From: Thuidium tamariscinum
Taxonomy: Eukaryota > Streptophyta > Bryopsida > Hypnales > Thuidiaceae
Direction: 5' to 3'
Length of the DNA: 64,000 nt
Assembly: GCA_947034885.2 (NCBI GenBank)
Contig: OX344758.2
Location: 21,355,067-21,419,066, forward strand
Position 1 is the first letter of the stretch. Every line of letters begins with the position of its first letter. Positions 12,054-23,636 of this stretch are shown here, piece after piece. Position numbers and translations under genes: made by a program. The notes below the pieces were generated by a model, which saw only the letters and a program-made list of their open reading frames with translations, searched no databases and was not told the DNA's origin.

Positions 12054-12975
12054 TTAATCCCTAAATGCCCAAGGCCTGTTCTGAGCTTCTTGAAATTTCC
12101 TCTAAGTTGAACAAAATGCCAACATTTTGATGAGTTGTATCAATTTTTTTTGAATTGTAACCGTACAAATTCGAACTAGACATGTTAGAGATTGCATACA
12201 TTAGATGAAATCTGAGGGCATTACTGGGCCGTTTCAGGTCTGTTCCCGAAACGGCTCCCAATGCCGCAGACCCCTGTCAGGCCGACTTTTATCGAAATTT
12301 TTTTTTGGGTCCTGAAATATGAAAATAAGTCCAAATTTTTTTTTGAATTTATTTATTTATTACATGGTAGTGTCCCGACCACGTAGGATTCGAGTTCACA
12401 GGGCAGAAATTGTGTTCCCGCAGTCCGGGAACCTGCAGTCTCCTAATGCCCTCAAATTTCTTCTAATGGGAAAAAAAACACAACACCATCACTTATGGAG
12501 TGAAAGATTATAATGTTTGACCATGAAGGTGTTAAAACTGCAAAAGTGATGTGAAGTCTTTCTATCCTCTTTTTGCAAGTCAAATATGAAAAGTTGGTGA
12601 CAAAAAAATATGAAGTTGAAGGGCCTAACATGCATAACTCCAATCAATTTATGGCTTCTCAAAATCTACTCTACAATTTTTGTAAATGAATTTTGAATAT
12701 GATTTTTTCTTTGAGATCTAGTGTATTTGGGGCTCATTTTTAAGGGATCTCAACACAGCTCAAAGTCAGATTGCAATGGGTACCCTTGCACAAAATCTTG
12801 GATAGAAAAATCACTATAATTCATTTTCCAAATCAGATTTTTGACACTAAAATTAGACTCTTAAAAAAACTTTCCAAAAATATAAACTACTAAAAATAAC
12901 AACTAAATTAGGTTTTATTTTAACTTCAGAGTTTTGCAAACACCAAATCTTGGTGCCTTAGGCATTTAGGGGTTA
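12054..12975. mobile_element. TTAA-type element, family of 57871
   Basis: Left end TTAATCCCTAAATGCCCAAG, right end CTTAGGCATTTAGGGGTTAA, with TTAA on both sides. The interior aligns in inverted orientation with the element at 57871-58520 (TTTGCAAACACCAAAT against its counterpart, and the GAACTAGA...GTTAGAGAT stretch). It is longer because of a nested element at 12199-12468. Confidence 0.85.
12199..12468. mobile_element. CATTAG-ended MITE nested in a TTAA element
   Basis: Inverted ends CATTAGATGAAATCTGAGGG and, from the right, CATTAGAAGAAATTTGAGGG, extending about 25 bases. The 57871 relative lacks this block. The interior is GC-richer (GGGCCGTTTC, GTGTCCCGACCACG) than the host element. Confidence 0.75.
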
Positions 12976-13711
12976 AGATCTATTTTGTTGAAAATACTAA
13001 CTAGAAGACTCTACACATGCTACAATCTCCATTCTCCGAGATGGAGACGGAAATACCTTAAGAAGAAACGGATAGAGAGCATACACAACAATATATCATC
13101 AATTTGTAACAAATTGAGTTTCAATCACTCTATCAAAAGCTCTAACTAAGGGGATGATTGGAATAGGAGCCTCTATGAAATCCTGCTAATTGAAAATGGA
13201 GGAGTGCACAACCAGGACTCCCCTCCTTTTTTACAAAATCATGCACTAAAGTAGAAAAGACAACAATATGATACTAGTATCAATTTTCCAATCTTCTTAG
13301 TCACACATTTCAACACAATTAATCTTTTTATTTCACATATCAACTACTCTGTACAAACCAAGGTAACTAAATCTAATTGTCACTTGTTTCTAAGACAACA
13401 CCTCCGAATTCTTGCATATGGCAAGCTCCATCTGTGAGAGCAGGGAATTGATTTTGGACTCACCTACTTCCACTACTTTGAAAATTTATTATATATCCAT
13501 TGCATATTGACATGGTGTTCGAAAACAACATGTGTAGAGAAGTCAATTTCGAGTCCCCTTTTGACTACCAACAACAAGACCTATCAAAAACTTGGAACCC
13601 TGCTCAATCCTGCATTTGGATAACATCTGCTGCTGCAGTTCAATAAACAGAAATAAGCCTTATGTGAGTTTTTTTCATGCCTGCACCGTCCGTGTCCTCC
13701 TGGCGCGCCAG
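12976..13711. other. intergenic DNA downstream of an NHL gene
   Basis: No coding sequence is seen. The last 150 bases become GC-richer and probably include the 3' untranslated region of the minus-strand gene that ends at 13712. Confidence 0.4.
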
Positions 13712-14389
13712 TCAACTGGTGGGCATGCACGACGACCAAACTACTCCGCCAGCAGCACTCCCGACGGAAGCATTCCGCGCCGGCGTTTTGGCCATCACGT
13801 CGCATCCCATGCGCATCCACCCTGCTTTGCGGTTATTCCGCAAGTATCGTGTGTCAAAGAAAATCTGCAACCCCACAGTGCTCCCGTTTTGCAGATCCCC
13901 ATCCAGCAGCCCCCCCAACTCGGTCTTCAATGGAAAGCCATCCCCGTGCAAGTTCAACACCACAGGCCGACTCCGGCGCGGCTTCAGTCCAAACCCCAGC
14001 GGCACTTCTTGGAGCAGAATGATCTGCCCCTTGAACTCCACACGCACAAACATGCGGCGGTACGTGGTGAAGCACCCGGCCACCGTGTTCTTGTTCCACG
14101 CCGACAGATTCACATTGATGTCGCTCTTCACCTGCCAGGTCCCCGTGGTGGTGTTTTGGTTCACGGCCATGTCGCGGATACGCAAACCCTCTAAGCCGAG
14201 ACATGGCGTCTTGTGACAGTGTTGAACGATCTGTGATACCCACCAGGCGGAGCAATAGAGGGCAATGACGAACAAGACGCAAAATAGACAGCAGCAACAC
14301 TTTCCGCAAGTTTCGAAACAGGGGCGGAGCGATATCGGATGCTGCACCACCACGTGGAGGTCCTCGGTACTAGCCCTCTCGCAAGACAT
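13712..14389 (-). CDS. NDR1/HIN1-like (LEA_2) membrane protein, paralog C
   Basis: An intronless gene of 225 residues. The start at 14389 (MSCERAS) was chosen over the in-frame Met at 14434 because it aligns with MPCESAT of the two paralogs at 23637 and 37347. A short cytosolic N terminus leads into a cysteine cluster (CGKCCCCLFC, about residues 30-40) and one hydrophobic segment to about residue 60. The lumenal or apoplastic LEA_2-type part follows, with the stretches shared with the paralogs: VKSDINVNL, NTVAGCFTTYRRM, QEVPLGF and NRKAGWM. NHL proteins are single-pass plasma-membrane proteins, several linked to pathogen response and salicylic acid signalling; the role of this one is unknown. 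The cysteines next to the membrane could be palmitoylated (inference). It lies on the opposite strand to the A/B paralogs and is clearly more diverged from them than they are from each other. Confidence 0.85.
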   Translation of the reverse strand: MSCERASTEDLHVVVQHPISLRPCFETCGKCCCCLFCVLFVIALYCSAWWVSQIVQHCHKTPCLGLEGLRIRDMAVNQNTTTGTWQVKSDINVNLSAWNKNTVAGCFTTYRRMFVRVEFKGQIILLQEVPLGFGLKPRRSRPVVLNLHGDGFPLKTELGGLLDGDLQNGSTVGLQIFFDTRYLRNNRKAGWMRMGCDVMAKTPARNASVGSAAGGVVWSSCMPTS

Positions 14390-14507
14390 CGTTCCGCGAT
14401 CCGCAGGTCGCGCACGAGATGATTCGCAATTCACTGCAATTGCATCGATAATTCGATATCCCTGGCCTGAAGTGTTGATCGACGAACTATCTGCTCGGGC
14501 GCGGGCG

Positions 14508-14517
14508 TTATATGTAC
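14508..14517 (-). promoter_or_regulatory. possible TATA box of NHL paralog C
   Basis: The minus strand reads TACATATAAC about 120 bases upstream of the start codon, in GC-rich surroundings. Spacing is plausible for a plant core promoter, but no experiment-like evidence is in the sequence. Confidence 0.3.
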
Positions 14518-15425
14518 GAAGTGATGTTGAAATTGAAGTTAATTAAGGTCCAAATTGAAGAAGAGCGAGGGTGGGTTCCGTCACAGATTAGAGATTTCAA
14601 GTAACTTACGAAATGGTGAATCACAGACTTGCCGATCGACTACAGAAATGGAATCACTGTACGATCGACTACCACTTCCACAGCGTCGAAAGAATTGAAA
14701 CTCTTTCTAGAAGGCACACCAAGTCACTGATTTATCATAAGTTATGGATCAACGGGGATTAGCCATCTGTATCCTCGCCGGGATGCAAGTTTTTTAGAGC
14801 AGTGACTCGATCAGACCAGGAAGACTCTGAGCATGCGAAAACCTGAATCCCATTTATGCCAACATTGGAGGGCACATTGCTAGTTGAATCGGCCATGTAT
14901 CAGACTATACTTACCTTCCGACAGATGGTAGATACCCTTCACTTGAGAATCGGGTGCTTGAATATATTTATCGAGTACATGCTAGGAAGTAGCCGGGCAA
15001 GTATTCTTCTGAAATTGATGGATGTGTTCTGTGAAGTCGGCCAGTCGGTCTGATTGTCTGCAGGAGAGAGGACTCTGGGATCAAAATGTGCCGACTAACT
15101 GACTAAGATGAAACTTTTCCCGAAATGGGCCACGGCCGAAACAACATGTCCATCCAACATGTGCAACCCTTAAAGGATGACGAGATCCATTGCCATCTAG
15201 TCAAAAACTGTTGAAACTGAATTTAGTATATTAGATTGTCTTAAAACATCTATCTTATATTTTCAGTACTTGAAACTATGAATTGTATATCAGTATGACA
15301 AAATTTTGATTGATTTTGTGAAAAAAATGTTGTCATTATAATTTTTGTTGTAAAAATTAAAAATAAATAATTAAAAACAAAAAAAATGATCCAAATTATT
15401 TGAAATTTTTGGAAGAAGTACAAAT
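14518..15425. other. upstream region of NHL paralog C
   Basis: Moderately GC-rich, non-repetitive DNA to about 15180, then AT-rich. No recognisable coding region. Confidence 0.4.
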
Positions 15426-17102
15426 GGGTCACTGCAAGAAACATTTAACGTTTTTGTCTCATAATGGCCTATTTTGGTGAATCTTGTGACTTTTGAAATA
15501 AATTTTTTTGGAATAAAATAAAATATGGATAATTTGTAAAGCATTAAGAATAGGATGTCTCTAAAACTTCAATTTAACCCCTAAAGGTTTTTTACTATGA
15601 TTTCACCAAAACCGCTTCAAAACTGTCATTTTGTAGACAACTACCAAATTTTAAGAAAAAAACATTTTTGGACAAAAGTAACCATAAAATCTCTTAGAGC
15701 ACAAGTTTAAGAAGATGTGGAAAAAATTTCAGCAATTTATGCCGTGTAGATTGCAAGATATTAGTGTTTTAAGTGACAAAAATCCCTTTTTTACCACTGT
15801 GAAAATCTGGGCAGCTACACTTTACAAGGTTACATTTGTATGAAAAAAATTTCAAATTGGTGGTTACTCTCTGGATTCATTATTAAAAGCAAGTTGTCTA
15901 TACGCTCAAAAAATTTCAAATCATTTGGAGTTGTAAAACATAGAGGAAAAAAATAACAAGTACAAAGAAGTAGAAAATGAGCCAAAACACTAAATTGTAA
16001 ACAATTTATTTATGGAATTGAAAAATTCTAATCCCAATGGTTAAAATGTTGTAATAAACAATCTTCACCTATTGAAATTATTTTTATCCAAAAATATTAA
16101 AAATTGAATTAAATAAAAGATTTCAAACTTTTTTTGTAGTGTAGGAATTTTGTAACTAGCCACAAACTACCTCAAACTAAACCTCCTCATAACTTTTGAC
16201 TCAGTAATCCAAATGGAATGATTCAAAGATTCTTGCATACATAAAATTCTAAATAAAATTTTTCATTTTTTCATTTTTTCAAAAAATTATTTTTAAGGAA
16301 GTTTTTTTATTTGCCCAGACTACGCAGAGATCAAAGGAAATCACATATCATGCAATAACTTTTTGACTATGTAGTCAAATGTTATGAAACTTATTAGACC
16401 TTCAAGCTACTCCTTGGGCACATGTTGTGTGAAACTCAAAGAAAAAAAATAAAAACTCTATTCGTAGTGAGCTACCCAAAATCACTATAGTGCGAAAAAA
16501 CGCAGTTTGGTCCTTTAGGGGTTAAGAAAATTGAACCCTAAAAGTTATGCTCAAAAAAAGCATAATGGAAAATACAATGAAAATAGACACTTTTTTGTTT
16601 GATTTTTTAAGAACTCAAAAAAAATTCAAAAAAATTCAAAAATAATAATTCATTTTTCCTAATGTAAAAGTGCTTCTTCTCGCCCATTTTTATCCTCAAG
16701 AAAAATATTTTGTGTTTTGTACAAGTGTACCTTGGTAGTGAACTTTGACCACAAGTGGAAGTTGGACAGTTGAATATTTTACAAAAAACTCTTTAGGGCT
16801 TGAGTAACTATAGTTGAGGTCCATGCATGCCAATTTTAAGCTCAAAATTTGCATTTTGGGCTTGAAAATAGGATTGAAATCTCCCCAAATGGCCAAGATA
16901 GACATCATATTGGGGGCAATTTAAAAATAGTAAACTAATTTGGAAAAATTGAAAAAATTACACAATATGTAAAACTTTTTTATGCACCTTCATTCTAAAT
17001 TTCAAGACAAGAAAACAAAAGATGCAAAAATTATGAGCAAAAAACTACCTAATAAGGGCCAAGGGGACGGGAAAAAAGGACAAATGTTTCTTGCAACCAC
17101 CT
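15426..17102. mobile_element. TTGCAAGAAAC-family MITE split by a TTAA element
   Basis: Left end GGGTCACTGCAAGAAACATT, right end AATGTTTCTTGCAACCACCT. AAAT flanks both ends, a candidate 4-bp target duplication. After subtracting the nested TTAA element it is about 729 bases, matching the intact relative at 20545-21276 (732 bases). Confidence 0.85.
15574..16525. mobile_element. TTAA-type element nested in a MITE
   Basis: Left end TTAACCCCTAAAGG, right end GTCCTTTAGGGGTTAA. The flanks read CTTCAAT and GAAAATTG. The related host element at 34548 has a single CTAA at the equivalent place (about 35608-35612, minus strand), so the insertion added the second TTAA. The interior is related to the elements at 28522 and 62012 (CTCAAAACTG-type block). 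Confidence 0.88.
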
Positions 17103-17153
17103 AAATAGCAATGAAGATTACTATACAAAATTTTCTATTGATTATTATATTTC

Positions 17154-17712
17154 TTAACCCTTTAGGGCCTAGCAAATCAATTTTGGTTCTTTTAAATTGA
17201 ATTTTGGGAATTGGAACACTCTCTTGGCCTTAGTTCCTCTTGGGGCATGAATAAGATGTGAGGGCACGGGTATTCCGCTTCCAATGAGCCATTGGACATC
17301 AAATTTGGAGCAATGATGATTTGTCTATTGCAATTTGAAGTTGGGAATTTTAGAGTTTCAAAATGCACTGTGGAACATGTTTCTCTATTGAATTTCTCTG
17401 TGTATAACTAAAGAGAGCATGCCAACTTCACCATAATATTCAATATAATGAACTCTATTTTCAATAAAAATTTCATGGGAAATTGAGCTCTTTTGTAATT
17501 ACTATGATTTTTCAAAGGCATAAACTTTAAGAAATCATATAAATTTCATTTTTTTTCCAAAAATAAATTAAAAATCACATTATATAGAAGATATGAATTC
17601 TTATTTGTAGAAAAATAATAATTTTAATTAAATTATAAAATTTTAATATGAAAATTTGATTATAGAAGAATTCAAGAGGTTGCTTGGGGCTCCTTAGGCC
17701 CTAAAGGGTTAA
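17154..17712. mobile_element. TTAA-type element, CCCTTTAGGGCC subfamily
   Basis: Left end TTAACCCTTTAGGGCCTAGC; right end CTCCTTAGGCCCTAAAGGGTTAA is its near-perfect inverse. TTAA is present on both sides. The first bases are themselves palindromic (CCCTTTAGGG). No coding capacity. Confidence 0.85.
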
Positions 17713-17964
17713 GCCCAAACAAGTGAACAACCACAACAAAGTCCTTGAAGTCAAATTTGACTATCAAATCAAATTTAATACTCTATTTGATAAATATATA
17801 AAATTTTGATATTTTTTACTAGTGGAAAATTGTACTTTCTACTTATTCTATTTTTTTCAAAATTTTTGATGAAAACAAGACATTATTGTAATTTTTTTAA
17901 AGTATAAGGTTAAATTTTTTTTATCAATTATAATATATATTAGAATAATCTGAAATTTTTACCA

Positions 17965-18193
17965 TTAGCCCTTAAGCGTCTCAATTCTTTTTTGAATTTT
18001 TGCACATTTTTTATTATAGCTTTGTACAGATATATCATTTTCCAGAATTTAATGAATTTGATCATTAAGGAAGATTCTCTTTTCTAGATTCAAGTATTAC
18101 ATTTGACAAATGAGAGGTTAATTGGATGAAATAGGGCCTTGAAGCCCTCTATTCATCGTCCAGAATATGGACGTCGGCGCGCTTCAGGATTAA
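17965..18193 (+). mobile_element. intact CCTGAAGCGC-type TTAA MITE (reference copy)
   Basis: 229 bases from TTAGCCCTTAAGCG to CGCGCTTCAGGATTAA; the two ends are imperfect inverted repeats (CCCTTAAGCG against TCCTGAAGCG). It is the uninterrupted copy against which the insertions at 8504, 28522 and 29521 can be read. Confidence 0.75.
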
Positions 18194-19751
18194 TGAAGAT
18201 TAGAATGAAAAACTTAATTTTGTAATTTAAATTGAAAAAAAATTTAAAGGAAAAAATATGAATGAAAAACACAACATTTTTTATTTTATTTTAACACATG
18301 GAGCTTGCAATCGCAATAACTTTTTCAATTTTTAGATTCTTTGAAAATTTTAAGTTGGAAGAGAAAAAAAACTTATTAAGCTTCATTTTCTTAGCTTAAG
18401 TCCAATACCAAAAATGGTTATATTGAAAGTTAGAGTCAAGGTTGACCAAGGTGCATCCACTTTTGGGATGCAATGACCTTTAGGGGGTAAGATACCATAC
18501 ATATAGGTTAGTTTTGTAAATAACTCAGGAAAATTTGGAAATGACGAAATTTAGAAAATTATTTACAACTATTTCTAAAATTTGAAAAAATTATTCTTGA
18601 GAAAATTAGGAAAAGGAACACATTTATGCATGGTTAGAAAGAATTAGTCCAAAATTAAGAATATCCTCATAAAGAGTAGAAAATCTAAAAAAAAAATTTG
18701 TCTACCAAATTATCAAATTGCAAAAACTAAACTATTTCAGTATGAATTGCCAAAATTGACCTACAACATATGATAGATTTGTTTTTGTTTTTTACTAGAA
18801 TGGAAAATTTCATTGATAAAAGGAAACAATATATTAAAACTAGGGAGCAAGAATTTTTACAATGTTTTTTTTTTATTTTTTTTATTACTTGGAGATCTCC
18901 TAGACTACGTGTTCCTTAGTTGCATTTTTGGTACCATTAGAAAGCCCTTGGCCAAGACAAGTGTATGGGCTTCCTATAATGTAAAAGTTATAGAATTTTG
19001 AAGTTTTTATGAATTAAATTTTTTTGAAAATGATGGTTACTTATATTTTGATTGTGGCAATGGCATAGGGCATAGTAAATGTTGTTTGTGGACTCTTGCC
19101 ACTCTTGCACTAAGGCCATGGGCCAACAAAACTACCACAATTATGTGAGCTTGCAAAATTCTCTTTTTACATAAAAGACCAAGAAGGAAGTTCACTTTCA
19201 CATAAAATTTTCATTCCAAAAGACTCCGTGTGAACATTGGTAAATTTCACTTTTGTCATGTGTGGTTAAATTTGCAAATTTTGAATCATATATTTGAAAA
19301 AAGGTGACCCCAAATAATATATGGGAGGTGTAAAAGGAAAATTGATCAAGCACAAAGAAGGGGTCCTTTTTTCACTTCCACCTCTACAATGACTTAGGGG
19401 AGATCAAAAGAGGGCCGATTCACTTCTATTTTCAAAAAGGTGCGCTTGATGCAAATTGTGAGGACCCTTGCATCAAATGCTCATGATCAATTAATCCTAT
19501 TTTAAAAAAACTTATGATTTGTGTTAATTTTACTTTATAGTATTTCCAAACACTAGCCTAATGACAAGGTGTAGGCATCTTGAGAGATTTTTTCACAATT
19601 TATTGACTTGAGGATATTTGAGTATACTTGTCTAATACATATATTAATAACATGTATTTTAAGAACTTTTGAAATTGAAGAGAAATCCTTTTCAAGATAC
19701 TTCTAGTAGTTTTAATTTTAACTCACATTAGTCAATTGAACTTTTTGTTTG
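18194..19751. other. AT-rich intergenic DNA
   Basis: No gene is seen. CCTTTAGGGGGTAAG near 18479 looks like a decayed TTAA-type right end. Confidence 0.4.
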
Positions 19752-20532
19752 AGGTGATTGTAAGAAACATTTGTACTATTTTGCATCACATGTTGCATGC
19801 TTATCTATTTTTTGGCCATACCTTTTGTGTTTTGGCTCCAAATGATTCAAAATTTACAAGAAAGGTATTAATGACTAACACACCTTCCTTAGTTTTTTCA
19901 TTATTTTCAAAATTATTTTATTATTCTAAAATAGACCCCAATTGAATGTCACAATGTTACACTTGCCAATTTGGAGGGTTTGAGTACTATTTAGTATCCA
20001 AAAAAACGAGTTTTGAAGTGAAAATTCAATGAAATGATCTTCTAGTAGACTTATAGCTAATGGCAAAAGGAATTTTAAAATTGATTAATTTTGTGTGGTG
20101 CGGAACTCTACACATTGAACTTTTTCTACTTGGATTTTAAAACATATAAAATATGATTTTGGTTTTTTTTTTTGGTGCATGACCATCTTTATAGAGTTGT
20201 TACAAATGGCCATTTTTTTTTTCTATTTACTTGTTTTTACTATTTTAAACTAATTTAAACATCCCAATACCTATTTTTCTTGAGATTTGGCACTTTTCTA
20301 GTTTTCTTATTTAGATAATTTTCTTATAAATTTCCTTCAGTAATTACCTTTGTCTTAAAGGTGTATACATTATTCATGTATACACCTTTATAAATTTCCT
20401 TCAGTAGTTACTTTTGTCTTAAAAATTTATACACATTTAGTTTTCTAATTTTAAAGTACTTCCAAAAAAAATCATGAGTACTATTACTATTGAAAATGCA
20501 ACAAAATCGACAAGTATTTCTTGCAATCACCC
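19752..20532. mobile_element. TTGCAAGAAAC-family MITE
   Basis: Left end GAGGTGATTGTAAGAAACAT, right end GTATTTCTTGCAATCACCC. The interior matches the 10267 and 25642 elements. Near its right side it carries a local duplication (TTCCTTCAGTA-TTAC at about 20334 and 20393) flanking a hairpin of AAAGGTGTATACAT at 20357-20390. Confidence 0.8.
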
Positions 20533-20544
20533 TTAGACTTGTTG

Positions 20545-21276
20545 GGGTCATTGCAAGAAACACCCAACATTTTGTAAAGACTTTTGCCACAGTACTTATG
20601 ATTTTTCATGAATACTTTTAAAAATAGAAAAATACATATTTTTTAAATATGAAAAATAAATTTAATATAAATTTATTTTAAAAAGAGGTACCCGATGAAA
20701 GAAAAGTGTAGAATATTTTTAGGAGGTGAGCTAGAAAAGTGCAAAATCTCATGAAAATAGACACTTTGACTTTTTAATTTATAAAAAATAGAAAAAAGAA
20801 TTTTTTTGAAAAACTAAGAATTGTCCCAATTTGGAAAGAGTTGATGATGAAAAGATTTCAATAGAAGAGTAATCTTAGAATTGTCATCAATGTCCAAAAA
20901 TTGCATGTAATAAGAGTCTTGTTTGCACTCACATGCATAATATAAATATTTTGTTTTTAGACTGTGTTTGATAGGAATATGATTTTCTACTATTCAAATA
21001 GACCATAAATTTTTTAGCTCTAGATCATAAAATTTGGATACTCCTAATATAGGAAAAAATCCTAAACTATAAAGTGTGACAAATTAGCTAATTGATTAAA
21101 ATTAAACTACAAAATGATTTTTGAATTTTTTTGAAAAATGAAGGTTTTGATTAACATGAAATTAGGCATGTTCAATAAAAATTTCATAGGACTCATTCTC
21201 CAAAAGTTATAGCAAGAAGCAACAATGTCTCTTCATTTGTGACATTAAATAAGACTGGTGTTTCTTGCAATGACCC
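20545..21276. mobile_element. TTGCAAGAAAC-family MITE, intact
   Basis: Left end GGGTCATTGCAAGAAACACC and right end GGTGTTTCTTGCAATGACCC are perfect inverted repeats over 19-20 bases. It begins only 12 bases after the end of the neighbouring member of the same family. Confidence 0.88.
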
Positions 21277-22800
21277 ATTGGTGCATCTTGCTTGTCAAGG
21301 AAGGCAAATAAAAACGACAAAATTAGTGCAAGGATTTTAATTGGTGTTTTTTTGGCACAATATTTATTTGGGATTAAAAAATTGGATTATTTTGTACAAT
21401 ATTCTCCAATTTTAATAAGATGAAATTGCAAAGAATCATCCAAAAAAATTGCAAAATATGATGGTACCACTACCTCTAGATGAATAATGGTATGTCATCC
21501 ATTAACTCATTATTTTTGGATACAAATTCCTTCATTATTCCAATTAAGCTTGCAAAATAAACTCCCTTAGAAGACTCAAAATAAAATCCTTAAGCAAAAC
21601 TTATAAAATGTCCCTAGGAGACACTACTCATAATCAATCACAATACCTTGTCTTTGAAGCCAAGTATCAATGTCTTTCAATGAGGGGTTTCAAAAAAAAT
21701 ACTCAAGTGATGAACAATTTCCAAAAAATAATTTGTGTCTAAGTTTTTGCCAATTGGCTACAACCAAAAGATGTTGTCTACTTATTGTTATAAAATTTTC
21801 ATTTTGAGGGGTCAAACTAGCCAATTATTGCTTCACAAATAGATTTATAGCCAAATTTACCTAAGTTTAACCTAATTTTGGCAAAGATTTCACCAAGTAT
21901 CACCCAATTATCATTCAAGTATCGTACGTGTAGGTCACTTTCAGCAGTTCATGCTAAAATAGTTTACTTTATGCATTTTGAGAATTTTGCAAACAGAAAC
22001 TCCTAATTTTGGATTGATTCTTTCTAACCATGTATAAGTGTGTTCTTTTTTCCCAATTTTTCTCACAAACAATTTTTTCAAACTGTGACATTTTCAAGTT
22101 ATTTATGAAGCTGACCTATACGTCCGGTAGCACGTGAGTTCTAAAGAAAGAAGCGGTAGGTTAGGGAGGTTGCTTTTCCAAAATGATAAAAAAAAATGTT
22201 AAAAATAGCATTCTATAGATACGCTCTCTACTATAGTTATCTACAGTTTTCTATAGTTATAAAGACATTTAGGATAAGATTAGAATACTTTGGACCAAGA
22301 GGAGAGAAGAACTACTCTTCTTTTCTCCTCTACATATGTTTCTACTTCCTTCTAAAGTTTACTCTTTCCTTCTTGCATATTTTGGGTTCTTGTTTCGTCT
22401 CCTATTCTCAACAAAAAAAAAAAAAAAAAAAAAAAACATCCACGAAGTTATTTGTTGCAAATTAAAAACCAACAAGAAGCCCGGTCCTCGGCAGATGACC
22501 GGGCAAGGGACTCATCATAGTAGGGAGCACTGAAGCAGAGAAGGAGCGAGGGAGGAAGTTTCAAAAGCTGCGCCGCATATTCGGTGGCCCAGCTTTGTGT
22601 GGACAATTGGCAACTTCCGCCCAAGCTCCTCCGTCCTTTCCACACTTCGTGCGGATGCTCTTACACCACCCATCCCAACGCCCACCCCCTTCGGCGATCG
22701 GGTTTCTCTTGGATTAGTCGGCAAGTTTCCTCGCTGGCAAATTCTGCCGACAAGCATTGCAGACAGGCTTCGAGTAGACAATCGAGGCACCTCGAATGCG
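21277..22800. other. intergenic DNA before duplicated segment A
   Basis: AT-rich until about 22440, where an A homopolymer of about 27 bases (22410-22436) precedes GC-richer DNA. GCCCGGTC at 22478 and GACCGGGC at 22496 form a small stem. No gene is recognised. Confidence 0.4.
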
Positions 22801-23305
22801 TGTCCAGACTGCCTTTCAGTTCGCTTACATACTCGCTTCTTAATCCAGGCTTGGCATCTCCAACTGACCCATAAACAATTGCTGTTTCGATTTCCTAGGC
22901 AAGCATTGCCCGTGAAGTTCTGCGTAGGAGAATTCCAGTTTCATTGAGAGCAGATTGAGGAGTTACGTGCTGGGCGTATGGTGCCGAGATTTCTTCCCGG
23001 CCTAATCAATTCCGATGGTCGGGGACGTATCGTGGCTGAACAGATCGATTTGCATCCAGGTAGCGCGGATTTGAGACTCTTCCATGCCACCTGATTTTGG
23101 AACCTGTGGGGCTGGTGTCAGCCCGCTCATATCTATGGCACTTGAATTTCTATGGGTAGCAAGTATATGCTCGATCATTGTCACACTTGCGTGTCCTTTG
23201 ATGAATTAAAAACTCTTCTGGCCTGACGGCTTGGATCAGAATTCTGATGAATTCTCGCTAGGCAGAATGGAAATTTGGGCTAGATTGTACTTTAATTTAA
23301 GGACC

Positions 23306-23313
23306 TTTATATG
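23306..23313 (+). promoter_or_regulatory. possible TATA box of NHL gene A
   Basis: TTTATATG lies about 325 bases before the start codon; copy B has ATATATG at the same place (37001). The distance suggests a long 5' untranslated region, perhaps with an intron ending at TGTGCAG near 23544. Inference only. Confidence 0.25.
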
Positions 23314-23636
23314 TTAACCACAAATTCACTGTGCACAGAGGAACGAAATAGAGGCAGCAGGTAGAATTGTGATGAGTCGTGTAAGCAATCGCGGTTAGAG
23401 TCTACTTGATCAGAGGGTTACGAAAAAGGAGTGCTCTCATTGTTCTTTAGGTTTTCAAAATTGTACAAAATCGATTTTCGAATTCCTCACGCAAGCGTAC
23501 GTCATTCCGTGGAAGTAAGCCGTTCATTTCTGAACTTGTGCAGGTAGTCAATCGATCAGTTGTCAGGGGCCAGGGACAAATTAAATTCACGCTACTTGGA
23601 TTTGAAGCGTCCGTGTGCCTTACTCGAGCTCCAACA

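Noticed and set aside
12961..12975. Plant telomere repeat (TTTAGGG) at TTAA element ends
   Set aside because: Only single units with an extra G occur, always at transposon ends and never in tandem; a terminus motif explains them better than interstitial telomere DNA.
13592..14309. Overlapping open frames on the plus strand and second minus-strand frame across the NHL gene
   Set aside because: They are shadows of the GC-rich NHL coding sequence and have no family features.
23538..23636. Upstream N-terminal extension of the NHL A protein
   Set aside because: Conserved in B only because the DNA is nearly identical; paralog C starts at the equivalent internal Met, and the region looks like 5' untranslated sequence.
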